DNA of 64,000 bases. It comes from Gorsachius magnificus (lineage: Eukaryota; Chordata; Aves; Pelecaniformes; Ardeidae). The notes under the pieces were generated by a model, which was given only the letters and a program-made list of their open reading frames with translations, had not been told where the DNA came from and ran no database searches. Positions within the stretch are counted from its first letter, which is position 1, and each line of letters begins with the position of its first letter. Of the stretch, positions 1 through 15,643 are shown piece by piece. The stretch lies in contig CM067087.1 of NCBI GenBank assembly GCA_034008185.1, positions 41,992,590 to 42,056,589 of the forward strand, written 5' to 3'. A program made the position numbers and the translations under genes.

Positions 1-3000
1 ATCATACACTTCAATATCACTTCTGAGTACCTAATAAAACCACACATCAATTCAAAGAGACAGATTACAGACAGATCAAATAATATTAATCCATAATCTC
101 TTGTCTCGCTGTATATCCAGGATCAGAAGAATTTATCTTGCACATGTCTGTGGTTTTGTTACCAGAGAAAAGTATGTAAAAAGAAAGGCTTACAGGATAT
201 TCAGTTACTCATGGTAGAGAATTCTGTAGCAAATAATTAGTCATTTACTGGCTAAAGTAAACAGATGAAAATCTAACACAATATGAGTAATTACTGTAGC
301 TGAACAATAGCACCAAGGAACTTGGGAGTGCCATGAGCTGTCGGGCCATGGAATGGTGACCGGGATGCTTGGGGAACAGAGAGCCCCGGCAGTCGGCAAG
401 CACGACTCGTGGTATGGCACAGCTCACAACCTCCAGCCCAGAATGTGTCTGAACATGGCATTTAAAATTGCTTAGCATGAGCTGAGCAGAAAGGTGCTGC
501 TAAAAGGGTTTTGAGTGCATGCTTAATATATACAAAAAAGCATTTAATTGGAAAGTACATCAAGGTGCACAATCAATGATGATATCCAAGTGCTAACACA
601 TGGAATAATGTATAAAAGGCTTACTAAATCAGTACAAAGAAGAAATGTATATTCAAAGAGTTGAACAATAAAGAACTGCAGCAGGTTTTCGTGCTGAGAT
701 TTGGACATGTGTTGTGGGAAGTCTTACACCATTTCCCGCAGGTAGTCAGCCTCGCTCCAGCATTTATGTTCTACCTTGGCAGGTAACTACCGAGATGCGA
801 CCAGGACGGCCATCCTCTGGATGAAGGAATAGGGTCGTAGTTCTGAAACAAACAGCTGCCCGTGGGACACACGGGAGTCTTGTAAACTGTCTAGTTAATG
901 GCTTTCATATTTGCATATATATGTGTCCACAGATTATAGCATGCCACAGTTAGAGATGTAACCCAGCTACAATGACTAATTCATTCTCCTCAGTTGACTG
1001 CCCCTGCTCCACAGAGGAGACAGTACTTTTTATAATAAAATTAAAATCTTTCCCTCACCCATCCTGGATAATACCCAAAAAATTGTTGGTCTAGTTGCTA
1101 ACATTTCTGCTAACCCAGATCTATTCAGGACTCAAGTAAACAATAATCAAAATTTAAAGCAATAACAGAGCTCATCCCCTCCTATACAAATCTACATAAG
1201 AAGTTAAAATGGGCATATTTTAAATCCTTTAGGCGATACAGCAGGTTAAAATTAAAGCACCTCTTTGAAATCTGAAACTGTATTATTTTTCAGTTTGGTC
1301 AAATTCACTGGAAGAAAAGCAGCAATTATCAATTACCACTCCCTACAAACCTTGGAAAGGCCTATTCTGTTCTTCTGAGTTTGAAAGATGAGAAAGCTAA
1401 AAACACTTCTTGCATGCAAATCTGCCCAATAAACATCAAACCACTAGAAAACAGGTAACATTTCCTAAGACACAAGACTTTTCTTCTTACTATTGTACAT
1501 GAAGACCACTTAGGAGCATACGGTAAAGCATCAATAAACATAATACGTCCCAAAACAAATCCTGGCTGGCCTCCTGGCCCTGCTGCCTGGAACCCAAAAC
1601 CAGTGCAAGACAAGTTCCTGATCCTGCAGGATCCCGATTCTGAGCCCACAGAGGTTATGCTGACACCTTCCTAGTATCCACACCCGAAGGATTTGCAGTA
1701 CAGCCTACTTTCCTCTTTTTAAATGACAGAAAACTCGGCTGGGCCACCCCCCAAGTGCACAGTGACATAGATGGTTCTTCCCAGAATAGATGCAAAAGAG
1801 GCTGTGGAGCAGGCTGCTGGCAGCCAGGAAAGATGCACGACTGACACGGACTTTGCAACATGAATGCAGGGCATGCAAGGAGAAAGCTAGCAAGTACCCA
1901 AAATCAGGCCTTCACTTGCAAATAAACTGTGTACAGTCATTGTAAAACCAGCCACTTTGCAACACGGATCAGCCTGTTCCCTGATTCGAGCCAAAAAATC
2001 ACGTGCCATGCAAATCAACACAAATTTTTTATTTATATGCATTCCTACACAGGAAAAATCAAACCTACCCAAATTTTAAGTAATTAAAATTACTGTGTTG
2101 CATGGTAACTTTTTTAATAAATTCATTAGGATTGTTATTAAGCTACTTGAGAGAGAGTACTGCTGCAATGGTGATGGTAAGGTATAGTCACTCCTCCACC
2201 CCATGGTGGTGAACCCCCACGAAAGCCTGCTGGCACTCCCTGGGGAGAGGGTGCATCATCCCTGCTCCCCACCTCACCTCTACACTTCTCCACGTTTCAA
2301 AAGTATTTTTAAAAGGTGGTACTTCATTACAGTCAGGAGTGGGAAGTCAATATTTAGTTTGGGTAAGAATTCATTCAGGTGACACTTCTGCGTCAATATC
2401 GCTTAATTTGTTGTTAGGACAACGACGAAGACGAAATGCAATCCTACATGAAGACTTTCACGTGAACTTCAATTTTGTGACTCAAAACTTCTTTAATCAC
2501 AAGTTATTACATCTGATTAAAGATGGCTCTAATGGCTCATAGCAATAGAAAGCTTGATTCTTGACTGTTTAAGCCTTTGTACAACCTGCTGAAGAACAGT
2601 TAGCTGTAGTACTTTTACGCACTTTTAGTTTACTAAAGGGATTCAAAAGATACCTCTCTGGGTTCCTCCAAGATCACGAGGGCAGTAGGTTATGATCAGA
2701 CTTCACTGCAGTGAACAGGAAGGTGCAAAGGCCAGAGGATTTCACAAACACAATTAAGATTCAAGAAGACCTCTTACAACTGCGTTTTGTACCAAATATT
2801 GTCGTCGATGGGCTGTACCTGTGACTAGGCCCAAAGCTTTGCTCTTCATCCTTCCCCTCAATGTAGAAGAACAGACTATCTGGGCTGCTTTGTGCATATA
2901 AACTGTAGATTGGAAAAGACAATTTCCAGGCCATTGATTAGGTAGCATTTTATTCTCCAAATCTTCATTTCTACGTGGAAGAAAACGTTGTTTAGCATTA

Positions 3001-3892
3001 TGAGGGAAGGAATTAGGAATTTTAGATCCTGTAAGTCTCTGCATGGTGCACTAAATAAGGAAATCAGGCAGTGCTGGATATTTTTAAGTTTTCAGGTTCT
3101 AAAAGATACAGATCGGTGACAGGCAGAAACTTGCCCAAGTGCCTCAAACCTATTTAATTTAAAGTAAATAAGGCATACAGTCCCTTTGTGAAAATCTCAG
3201 AAAATAACCAGCAGCAGGCTGTAAAAATGCCTAAAATATCTTGTCATTAAGTTATCTGTTCCACAGTCTAGCTTTATGTTCGGCATACCTGCTGTGGAAC
3301 ATACTTGCTTTCCATTAATAAATAAACATAGCTTCCGATGAAAAAAAAAGCAACAGAAAATTTATCGCACACTCATTTGTCACTTGATTTTGCTGTAGTT
3401 AACAACATCAATTCATCTTTTTAAACCACTCTCCAGTCAATTCTGGAAACACATGCAATCCATAGTACAAACCAGCTGGCAACACAGGTATTAACATCTG
3501 AAAAGGTACGAAGCCGAGAAGCCAGATTAAAAGTTACAGTTCCCTCCAGCCACTGAACACTTGACATGCATTAAGAAGAATATCTGCAACTGCTCTCACA
3601 GAAAAATTAATATGGTTTCAGTTCAGCAGCCTAAAACCAAGTGTCCCCAGAGGAAAACAAACTTCCAAGTTGATATGGAAATGAACTTCATTACGTCTAA
3701 TGAGACCAATTGTACTGTTAACTACATAAAAACAATCCTTATTTTAGAGGACTCATTGAAAAAATGGTTTATTTAAAAGGTACATATTTTTTGTGATCAG
3801 TAGTGCCCTTGTTTTAACCTAGACTGTAGTATTTACAGGCCTCACAATGTTTGGTGTATTTGTATTCAGACATTTGTAATGCTGGGAAGAGT

Positions 3893-4025
3893 TTTTCTCC
3901 CTGCTTCACAGATGGAGAAATGAAGCACATACATAAAAGTTAAATAACTACCCAAGGTCACACAGGAACTCTGCAATGGAGAAAAGGCCAGCTGGTGATG
4001 TAATTACTGAGCCAGTCTGCCTCTC
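3893..4025 (+). mobile_element. Degenerate MIR-type SINE (core region)
   Basis: The stretch reads like the conserved reverse MIR core: a pyrimidine-rich lead, CTTCACAGATGGAGAAATGA, then an AAGTTAAATAACTACCCAAG segment and AAGGTCACACAGG, ending near a CAGTCTGCCTCTC segment. These follow the family order (tenth-scale spacing of the CAGATGAGGAAACTGAGG and CCAAGGTCACACAG blocks). Such copies are old and shared across amniotes. Confidence 0.7.
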
Positions 4026-7000
4026 TGGTGAATCTAATAAAAGGCTTGTAAAGTTAACATAAGAGTGAATTTATTTTGGGGAAAATGCCCCACGTAACAT
4101 GATCTTAAATAAGAGTATTTTTTTAAAATAGTCCAATTCTTCAGTCCGAAAAATTATTTTGTGTGCTTCTCTTAAATGGAACACAGACCTGAACAAATAC
4201 AAACTTTGCTGTTTAATTATCACAGAAAATGTTTTAAGATAAACAAAAGTAGGAATAGTGACAGAACTGTAAAAGCTACCAGCAGCAAAAGCCAAGAGAT
4301 GCTGCAGTCGTGCACCCCAGGCTCCCTGTGCTCAGCTGTGTGGAGTCAACCTTCCACTACACTCCACCACCACGTGTCAGTTGAAGGAATGCATTAAAAG
4401 CTTTCTTGCCTTCACATGGCAGGTTAGAAAACACTTGAGATGATTTCAGATTCCTCCCAAGAAGACCTGGCACTCACAGTAACATTTTGAAACTTTAAAC
4501 AAATTGATGAGGTTGAAATACTACACCTTTTAAAATAAGCGAGAAGAACCATAATTACAAGAGGCATCTATTTAAGAAAGGTCTTGTGCAGCCTCATATT
4601 AGATTTACTATACACATGCAAACTTTTGTCCTAACACTGCATTTTATACGTTTGTATGATGTGATTTATTTTTGAACTTGTTACCAACTGAAAGTTGTAC
4701 TCCTCAGTCTGCGGAGCTGAGGGACTGCCTTTTAAGCGAAGGACTTGTCCAGATTGCCCTTTTTTCTCCAAGCATCGCCGTATTCTCAACAGCCATAGAG
4801 ACACTTTAACAGAAGAGCCAAGAAATGAAGGAGACAGTAGTTTTTGTTATTCATTTGTAAGATTACAAAAAAACCCCACTTTTGATAATACATAATATTT
4901 AATGAAATAATTTTATGTATTCAATATTAATGTTATCTGGGAGTATTTATTCCCAGACAGTTAATTCCTTCAGTTTGAAAGGAAACTAGTTGATATGTAA
5001 ATATAAAAACAGCATAACATTTCAGCAGAAACAAGCATGTCAGCAGGAAATGAAGATTTTCATTATTCAACGGAAAACAGCAAAGACAGAGACTACCTTG
5101 CTAATCCATGCCGATGCCCTTCTCAAGGTATCCAACTATGACTACATAGTTTTTAGCTTTGAGAGACAAGAGTTAAACATAAAGTGTTTTGTGCTTATAG
5201 GATAGCCCTTGTTAAGAAAGAAAAGCTGAAATTGATACAACTGTGGAGAATGACATGGTCCTGTGATCATTTATTTCAAATTTCTAGTGGTTCCTAGGGA
5301 ACTGCCTACATCACAGGCAGAGGATTTTACATTCTCTAAATAAAAAAGACCTACATTCAAGTGGAAAGCCATGAAAGGATTCATTCCCAGATTGGGAATA
5401 AAGTCTTGTATTTATTATGGAGCTTTATTTCACCATATAAGCCCCAAAGTGTTTGCTCTTCACATCCTGAAGCCAGTCACATTACAATTAGATGTCACTT
5501 GGCAGTTTTCTACTCCTCATATTTTACTGCCTATGGGAGAACTAGTTTTTAATATTTTGTATCATTAAACATTTAGCTAGATACTTACATGGTCCTCAAC
5601 CCTGTGATATCTAATTTGTGCCCATCTGTCTTGAAATGATTAGGGCCTAATCTAGTGAATTCATTGGGCTTGTATTAGACTCTTTCTGAATTATAATGAT
5701 CAACCATCAGCAAAAGTACTGGAAGGTGCTAGATGTTATTATGAGAGCTGCTGATCCCCATAACGGAGATCTGGAAGCAGGAGACACACAGATCTGATGA
5801 AAGGAGTAGCAGGGTTGGCTCACGTGCGGGAAATTCACTACAGTTACATGGCACTGGCTGAATATTTAAATACTTATTTTTCTCCTAGCTCTGAAACACT
5901 GCAAATACGGCACTATATGCTTACCTATCCTCACAGCTCATCAGGCAGTATTAGACTATATGGGGATGTAACAAAAACATACCACTGGACCAAGTTACTC
6001 TACAAACAGAAAGTGATGATAAGATGAATTTACTCCCCATCTCCTGTAAATACCTTGGTAAAAACCAGTTTATAAACAAGGTATCTAATAACAAAAGCCC
6101 ATTTCTGAATACTCATAATTAAGTAAAAAGCTCTTTTGTCAAAACAGCCAAGCCTGCCTCTGAGTGGGCTGACATTCCAGCAACAGAATAAGGAGGCAAA
6201 GAGAGCAAAAAAGCTTTGCAAGAACAATTGCCTTCTATGAAGACACCATGCAAGGCAGGCAGATTTGGGATTTTTGCTAGTTTTTGTTTCACACACACAA
6301 CACATCGTTCTTCTGTGCTTTCCTTCCTTTTATTCACTGCACCCAAGCATAACTGCTGTCTACTGGGGAAGTGCTGTGGTTTCTGCGAAGAGATGCATTT
6401 GTTCAACTGTGGGCCCAAAACTTCATCAAATTAGCAGAGCGCTACTTATAGCTGATGCCTCTATCTGGGTGATCTAATTAGAAATCCACAAAGTGTCAAA
6501 GGACTGTAAGACAATTCCTCACTCTCTTCCATGTGAGAAGTGTTGAACATTAAACAGCTGGATGCATAGTACAAGTAGATCACCTATATGCAGAAAACTT
6601 TACAAACAGCTATAGAACAAGGAATTTATTCATTTGGCATTACACAGAACAAATTTAATTACACTTTTTACCCCCCTACCGACTATGTTTCACATTTGCA
6701 TTACTAAGTGATAAACTAGTATAGTATATCTAGCCAGGCAACAAATAATGACTTTTCCAGCAAAGGAATAAATCAGGACTCAATAAGCACAGTCAGATGT
6801 TGCTACAACAGTGAGTAGTTAATGTGCAAAGCTGACAAAAAAAGCAAAATATTTGAATATGTTTTGCAGTGGCTTTTAAAAAACATTATATTACTGTTAG
6901 TACCTATTTCTGTATCAGTTCCTGTTCTCTAAACTGCCTTGAGCTCCTCTGTAAGGCTCCACACTCATCCTACAAAATCACAGACCACAATTCACTGGAA

Positions 7001-7586
7001 TAAAACCAGAAAACCTCCTCCCAAACCCACACAATTTGTGTAGAAATACTACAGAGAGGTAAGAACAAAGCAATGGGAATCCAGGACTCTTTCCCAGCAG
7101 GAAAACAAAAGCAGGACAGTACCGCGTACAAGACATGAGAGGGATCTGAGCTGGAGCTCAACCAGAGAGTAGGAGGACTCAGTATTAACTACACATCTGG
7201 AAAAACAGTGGAGCCAAGACCGTATTAATGACCAGGAATGGACCAGAGAAAGTGCCTCACTATTTTGTTTGAAGCAGTCATACTTACGAACCGGCTGGGA
7301 AATACCACCACAAAAAAAGACAAGACACACCTAGTCTGAGGAAATTGATGAGCCTGTGTCAAGGTGTTGCAAAATTTAGCCCTCAGATATATAGATTGTC
7401 AGTCAAGGAAATTACAATCGTAACAGTGATAGATGATCAGAACTTGGCCATGAACACTGACATCTTAGCTCTGAGAGAACAGGGTGAAATTTGCACATTT
7501 TCCCTTTAGCTGTAGAAGAAGAGAAAAAAGGGCCAAAAGGACAGCTTCCAGGGACTCTCCCAGAAGACAGGGAGAGGAAGATTAGG

Positions 7587-7605
7587 CAAAAAAAAAAAAA
7601 AAAAA
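7587..7605 (+). repeat. Poly(A) run followed by a short tandem duplication
   Basis: An A-run of about 18-19 nt is followed by two copies of an AAGAAGTATGAAA unit (to about 7630). The surrounding sequence is purine-rich on the plus strand. No mobile-element body is visible. Confidence 0.7.
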
Positions 7606-10600
7606 AGAAGTATGAAAAAGAAGTATGAAAGAGAGGAGGGAGATAACCTAGGGCCTAGGAAAAGATGAGACACAAAAGCGCCGGGAGGTCTAAACTCTAA
7701 GTCAATTGGGGTCATAAGATCAGCAATAGCTACAAAGAAGATCAGAGCGCCTGGAGTTTCAGGAAGAAAGATGCCGGCAAGGACGTGAGAATTTGCAAAA
7801 CCTGCATGAAAACATGAACAAGTATACTGACTTGAATGTTATTTTTTGCAATAAAAATGACTGCACAGAAAACAGGCCACAGAGTGGACCACGGCAGTGA
7901 AGAAAAGCTTAATGAAAATTAATCTGATTTGGTTTTCCTCTTGTGTTAAAGATAGTAACTAATTTCAGTACAGAAACTTTGTGGGGATAGCCCTTACACA
8001 CCAGAAAACAGGCAGCTCCACCATAAATATCAACTTTGGAGGGACTCCTAGGCAGGAAATGAGATCCCTGGAAGTGTATTGTGAAACCTTAGGAGTAGTA
8101 TCTAAAGGTTACCCCATATTCTTCACATCCTTTAACCTCTCTGTCTTAACAGACAGGCTCTGTTGAGACAGAGGCTAAAGAGCGTGGAGGGCCATTGACT
8201 CAGGTGTGATAGAACAGCATCAAAATAAAAGCAGTGAAGGAGCTCAACAAGTGTTTCCGAGGACTGCCTATGCCTTTGGACAGCTCTTCAGGTGCTCCAT
8301 TAGTCCTGGCATTTACCTGCCTGGCACACACAGTCCTTCTCTAGCATGGCAGATGTGTCACAAAATTATTTTAGACAGTGTTGGGATGGGACAAAATAAG
8401 CTTGCAAGGGGCAACACCCAAGTTCGACCGTCTTAGTTCCACCAGAAGAATGAACTCATATCTACCAGGTCAGGGCTTTGTTTTAAGCTGTTCCCCAGCA
8501 TGGCAGTGCTATAGCTCCAAGGTGGCCTAAAAAGCCAACAGGCTGTCATATCAAATGAGTATTTCAATTCTAAGCATTAGGACTTTCACCTCTTCCAGAG
8601 GACAGCATGCTCCACCCATACGAACTGACAGCAGCAAATGGATGACAAATACACTTATCTACATACGGCACTAGAAACAGTTTCTTCTCTACTGAAATTT
8701 TCAGATACATTTATAGCACTCAGGATTTTTTTTGAAACTATTAAAACAGTCTTCATAAATGCAATTCAGTTCCTACAGTCTCTATTTTATTACTGGTGCT
8801 CTAGCACCGTGGTTTAATCCCTCAATCTCCAAGCTCTTTATAAAACAATATGCTTACAAATTATTATATTCCCAGAAGGTTTATATGAAAAAATTAAAAT
8901 AAAAAACCCAGTTTCTTTAGGGTCTGGAAAGAAAATTTATAAAACTACAATAATAAAACCATGCTATTATTTCTAGAATGGTGTACTTTGAAGTGTAATT
9001 GATTTTGCAGGGAATCAATGGTAAAATTAGAGGTTCATTATTTGTGATCTTAACCTCTCCAAGATGTTGGCTTCATATCAGGCTGAATGATTTCTAAGAA
9101 AATAGCAACTCTAATTTAAAATCTCTCTTTGAGTCTTTACAATTGTAAAGTATTTATAACTTTCACCCCTCAAATTTGTCATCTGAAGCCATTTTCAGCC
9201 CGTACGGGTATTCTTATCAAGTTGTTTATTTCTCCCTCACTAACAGCTTGACTGCCTTATGTCAATACAACACGGATTTAACACAAAGACACCTCTTTTG
9301 TGGCTGGTACTCAACAGATGGAAGTGCAAAGTCATTTTTATTGTGTTCACTGCTATTTCCACAAGCTCTTCTACAAATTAAATGGTGATAAAAGCGATAC
9401 GCCTATGTATGCTTTGTCACAGATCTGTCTTAAAAATTTTTTAAAACAAAGTGAGAAGAGACATCCACCTTTATTTTAATAAACATACTAAGCAACTGTT
9501 TTCCCTTTACATTAACACTTATATGTGGACTGGCAGTGATCTGGACTGGGCCTCGCATGCTCACTGAGCTTAGTATCTATAATGTAGATAGATAGTGCAA
9601 TCTATTTTGGGGAAAAAACTTTAGCCTCCAAAACTTGATGCATCAACATCATCACTGTTTTAAAATTAAGTGTCAGCACTGGCCTGAAGAGACTTTTTGG
9701 AGTGCAGAGGAGGCAGATAAACAAACTCAGCAAAGACTGTGCTCCGAGGTGGGACTAACGTAGCATTTTAAGAAATCCATCTGCTGAGCTGTTTCTAAGC
9801 TTTTCACCATACACTTTGGCCACGTCTGGCAGGATTAGCAGCCACACTTCTCTCAAGATATGTGGAGGAAAAATTTAAAAGAATATTATTTATGTAACTC
9901 ATGATGATTTTCAAGTGAACTTGTTAGATGTGAAGCATTTATTTTCCTGGCTGAATATTTGAACTGACACTGCCAAATAGGCAAGCACTTTTACGGAGAC
10001 ACAAGTCTTAACCTTGAACCAAACACCGTTGCTGTGGGATGTCACAACTGTTGCTAACAACAGACCAAGGCCGTCAACAAAAGAGGGAAATTTCTCCTAT
10101 CGGAATGACCTCTGTGATTTGAACCCTCATCATGACCAGCAGACACAAGATAAACACTCGTCTTACACTACAGCAAATAGTATTTTATAAGTAATTTACA
10201 AATATTGTTCCTCTTCAGCTTGTTTCTGAACTTACTTTTTTTTTAATCTTCCATTTAAAAACATTATTAAAGCACAAATTAAGAACAGCCTGTATTTTCT
10301 CCATGGAAGTACCATATAATTTACAAACAGAATAATCTTAAATGCATTGTCTGTCTTTTTTTCTTTTTTGTGTTTTAAGAATTTTATTTTTTCCCTTTTA
10401 TTTTGCTCTGCCTGATCTTAGTCATGGTTCTGAAACAATCAGAAATATTTAGTATCAGTTACTAAACTATGGTTGCTCACCCATGTAACGCAGACTGATT
10501 CCACTGAAGTGACAGACCATATTAACCACACTTAAACAGACAAAAATAACCTTACAAAGGCCCAGCCTAGTCGATTACTCACTTTAAAAATAAACAAACC

Positions 10601-13600
10601 CCAAAGCAATCATTCAATAGCTTTAGTCCCTTGGGTCTGAAACCCATCACATCAGAGCTGATTGCCACCTACCACTCAGTCCCCTTTGCCACAGAGGAGT
10701 AAAACTAATTAACCCACCTTTATTACTACATGAAAATGCAGAGTTTAAGGCCTTATTTATAAAACTTATAGCTATTACCAGATAAACTCCAATTTATTTT
10801 TCTCTGTAGTTTTTGCTATACTGAAGAGAACGCAAAGCAAACATCAAATGGAACACCTACTTTTACATTAAAGGAATTAAAAATTAATAAATACGGCTGA
10901 GATAATGCCAAAGAGGTCAAGAGGCATGAAGGACCATTTGGAATCACACACATTTGCAACTACAAAATGAAAATAAACCCCAACACTGAGATTCTGTGAA
11001 ATGCAGTCAAATGAGGCCAAAAGAACGAAAGCTACCTTACTAAACAAATGTAATGATAAGTCATTTCAGTAAGATTGAAATTTACTGATATGTTAAGTAT
11101 TGGCTCAAATGAAAGCAGCACCTGAGGTCTAGCTTCAACTCCTAACTAAATTTATAGCAATATCACAGTCAGATAAACAAAAAAAGCAGTAATACCTATA
11201 TACAGTATGGGATACTATGTATTTTGCAACTAGATCATGTAAAAATGAGGGAATAATATGGCACAGATTTTATTTATTGATCATTTGGGATTTTATCACC
11301 ATCACCTTGCTTTACAGCTGAACCAGATATGTAGTGGCCTGGCACAGAAGAAACACCATCTACACTCCCTCATCCTCTGCTGTGTGGAGCTCATTTATCC
11401 CCAGTAACTCCTCCTATTCCAGCCACTGGTGTGGAGACAGTCCCTTTTCTCTTCTAGTGACACAGTTTTTCTAGGAACACGTTGCTCCATTTTAGATGCT
11501 TTCTGTCTGTAAAAGGCTACTGCTTACTTCACAAGACCATCACTAAGAATAAAACATTTGTTAACATTAAGAATGCTGCACAGATTCAAAGATGCATAAA
11601 CAGAGAACAGCTTTCTTTTAACCAGAGCAGTGGTTTCAGCATATAGAATTTAGTTTAATGTGGGAAACATGCACGCACCGAGGGAGGTATTTCATAGAGA
11701 AGACATTCTGCAAGCCTGTTTTAAGAGACCCCAGAACCATCAGGTTATGGCACATCACTTGAGTTTCTATGGGCTTCATGACAGGTTGCCTAGAATCAGT
11801 TCCAGGAGACCTGTGTATCTTTTCCAATTGAATTTATGGAGCTCAAAATATAAAGGCTTTGCAATGCTGTATTTTACTTGCCTTTTAATGGCTGGAAGGA
11901 GAGAAGTGCTGTTACTCCTACTGCCAAGATTCTTCAGCTCCAAAAGTGCAACAGCTACTTTTAGATCAGAGAGTCCTCAGATTCAACCCCCACAAAGTTT
12001 CTTCTCTATATATTATGTCTGTTTTGGAGCGTTGTAATGCTGTTAACTCTGTAATGAATATTAATATAGCCTTTGGGGAGATTTGTTCTGTCTCTACTAT
12101 GCCTCACGTATTATGAAGCACTTTTAAATCTGCAATAACAGTTTATCGTATCAGAGACAAGTAATTCATTGTACCCCAGCACAATGGATGCACACACAAA
12201 CCCATGCACTCAACCACCACCTTAATTACCTCTCCTGCCTTCTTCCCACAAAATATATTCTTTCACAAAACATGAACTATGGCTGGCTTCTGCTGCTGTA
12301 GTTTAAAAAACCACACACACAGAAAAGCAGCACTGCTGGTCTCCCACACCTCTGTAACATTTCTACAGAATCAATTACTTCTCCCATAGCTTCCCAGACT
12401 GACTGAAAACCGCAAGCAGTTTAATGTCCAAAACCAAACATACGAAGAAAAAAAAAAAAAAGAGAATACAGCAAGTGGTCAGCAGTGAATACTTGTGACA
12501 CCAAGGCTAGAGGAGCTAAGCTAATCTTCAGAGGCAGTGAAGGGTTTGAAAAGAAATAGAAAAAATATTTCTAACAAGACACAGGTGTAAAAACCACACT
12601 GGAAGATTGGGGGGGAACAGCAGAGAGTAAATCACAGAAATCTCTGAAGATTGCCCCAAGGAGCCTAACCTGTGGCACTGCCCTTGCAAGAAAAACCAGG
12701 TTCCTTATGTCATGTTTACACAGAAAAACAAGTCCCTGAAACTACAACGTCTGTACACTGGAACCCAGCTAAGTGGTGGTTCCTGCCCCACATCCCCTCT
12801 CCTCCCTTCCCGCTGGCTCTGGGTTTAGCTCACGCCTGTAGATACCAGCTGGAAAAAAACCAGCTTCTGCCAATTCAGCTTCCTGAAGCAGCTCTTGACA
12901 GTCAGTGAAGTGTCAGGGCAGGAGGAAGGCAAGGTCGGGGCAGCAGTGAGGGGAAACAGCTTCTTTTAAATCAGCTCAACACCCCAAACCCACATCCTGG
13001 TTACTTCTGGTAAGCGAGTTACTGTTTAGCAGATGAGCTGTGATACGTGCCCCTCAGCAAGAAGTCAAAAACCACCTTTGTGGTATCAGTCATCCCACTG
13101 GAATAAATTCATGTATTTTTTACTTTAGAGCAAAGCAGCTGTGAGCGCAAGCACAGCTGGGTGCTGTGGCCGACGACAGAAGCTGCAACTGGTGGAGCCC
13201 CAGTAAGGCGCTCCCTTGCACTGCCTGCACTCACCTGGGGTCAGATATCTCGATGGGCACTGGCTGGGTGCTTTGAACTGGTTGGTTGGCTTTAGCTAAT
13301 TTCACTGGATAGAACAGCCAGCTTGTTAGAAAAGGTACTCTCATCTCAGTGGAGAAGCTCTGCAGGGGTTTGTTTTGCTTGCTTGTTTATTTACTATGAT
13401 ACAGCAGGCTATAAACAACAAATGCAAACCCCACAAAAACACACATCTTTTGGCTTAGAGAGGTATCGCCAACCTAGCTGAGTAAAACAACCTCATTTCA
13501 ATTCGGTCAGCTGACAAGGTGCTGGGTTTTTATTAGGACAGTATGCAGGGGGGACTGTGGAATTAGGAATGCCCCCCATTTTTTTAGCACAGTGAAGCTG

Positions 13601-15643
13601 TGGAGGAAGCAAAGTCCACAGAGAGTTAATCTGACAGTGAGACAGAAAGACTTCAACTGCAGTGTTTCGAGTGTCCAGAAAAAGAAGAAAACAAGTAGGG
13701 TAGGCAGAAGGCAGCTATGCCAGTTAAAAGGGTAGATACAGGGTGAAACAGGACACGCTATGCTAGAGGATTTTTAAGACCTGTATGTTGATGCTAAGTA
13801 ATTAAGTGCAAACAAATTAAATGTCAATCTACCAGAACCTCTGCATATAGATGAGCCTTAAGAAAATACAGGCTACAGCCTGTGGAAGACTGGTTAGAGC
13901 TATTTTTGATGAGCTTGGAAAGAAACCTACTCTGTAACTCTAAATCCTAAGCAGGAAGCTATACATATGGCAAATTTCCTGATGATACCTGGTCTAACTT
14001 TAGACGGTATTACTCACTGCAGATTAGTGCTTTTTACACTGCGTCCAGTAGCTGAAATGTTCTACCGTAAATGGTTTTTCTCATGGTTTTTAAAAAAGGT
14101 ACAACATACTCCGCTAAAAGAGCCACCAAATTACATATATTTACCATGCTAAAGGTTTTCTAAAGACTTCAAACAAGCGTTTTAACACAAAAATTTAGAA
14201 TTATTAGGACATTTTTCTTTCTACCAGTATAAAAGCATTCCTGCTGCAGCTGTTTCCCAAAGGCAGAGAACACCAGGACCCCCTGAAAGGCAAAGGACTC
14301 TGAGGTACCTCTTCACAGAGCTGGCACTGCTCTCTCATGCTGATTGCTACTACATCTGCCTGGTTTTCACATCTGCATCTCTAAAAGGCTAACAGTCTAG
14401 TGCGGATTTTTTGATCAGCCAGAAATATGTAACCCTCAAACCGTTTCCTCAGGTTTTCTTAAAAAAAAAATCCCCCGACCCATAGGACTAATCAGAACCT
14501 GTTAAACATTTTAAGTGCGCCTGTTAAAATACCATTTTCACAAAGCTTTCATCCACAGAGTTCGATTCTGTTTACTAGCAACTTGTTGACGGGGCCAAGA
14601 ACTGCTAAATCAAAGCAAATTTCCCACTGTGCCTCTTGAAACTTTTTGCTGCCCTCCAGGCTTCAGTGGAATAGCAGTTTGCATTTTGTACTTTCCAGTA
14701 TTTCATTCTTGCCACAAGAGCATCTGAATTCAGCATGAAATCTAAATGAACTCTTGCCAGTCTTTGCTTTTTATGCCCAGTATCACACTGAGGATTTTTA
14801 TTTCTGCATTTAAAGACTAGGTCTTCACTGATGAACAAGTGTGTGTACACGCGTGTTTGTGTATAAATGTATGTATCCGAGACAGACTCCTTGTCTTACT
14901 GACTAGCACACTAAATCAAAGCCATATGACCTAAGAAAGCTGACTGATAAATAAATTTCCACTAATGATCAGACATTTAATCAGCCTCTTTGTTAGGATG
15001 TTCCCTCTCTCCAGCCACTGCATCTCTAACTGAACTGCAGAAGGATTATTGTAGGCACACAGGCTTTGTCATGGAGAAAGAATTAAGTTGCATTGACTTG
15101 TGCCATTTGTGGTAAAATAATCACAGCCTTTCTGATAACACAAAGCAAGGACCATTTCTTGGAAAGATTTGTTTATATATAAAATTGTGCCTTGGAAGAA
15201 ATATATATTTAATTTCATGTATATTTAAGAGTACCAACTGGATCTTAATATACCATAAAGAAAGAAAATTTTCTTCCTTGCAAGGCAGTCCAAGGGAGCA
15301 GTTACTTGTGACCTTCGCTTGAACGTGTCATCACATATTCAAGACCCTGTATGGAGTTAAGCCTTCATAGAACATGGTAATAGATTTTTTCCCAATTACA
15401 AACAGAAGGTGAGGGCTGTATACTTCAGTGCAAAGTTTTTTATGTAGGAGAAAGCAAAAAGCAGATGGGGAATAACATCACATTAACTGAGACAGGCAAG
15501 AGCAGCTTGCAACAGACTGCATCCGAGACACATCCTGCTACAGACACCTTACATAGCTAGAGAAAATCTCAAACTGGAAAATATTCAAATGAAAAAGTAT
15601 GCATGAAAAAATCAGCACATTTATAGGTGTTTGGAAGTCAGTG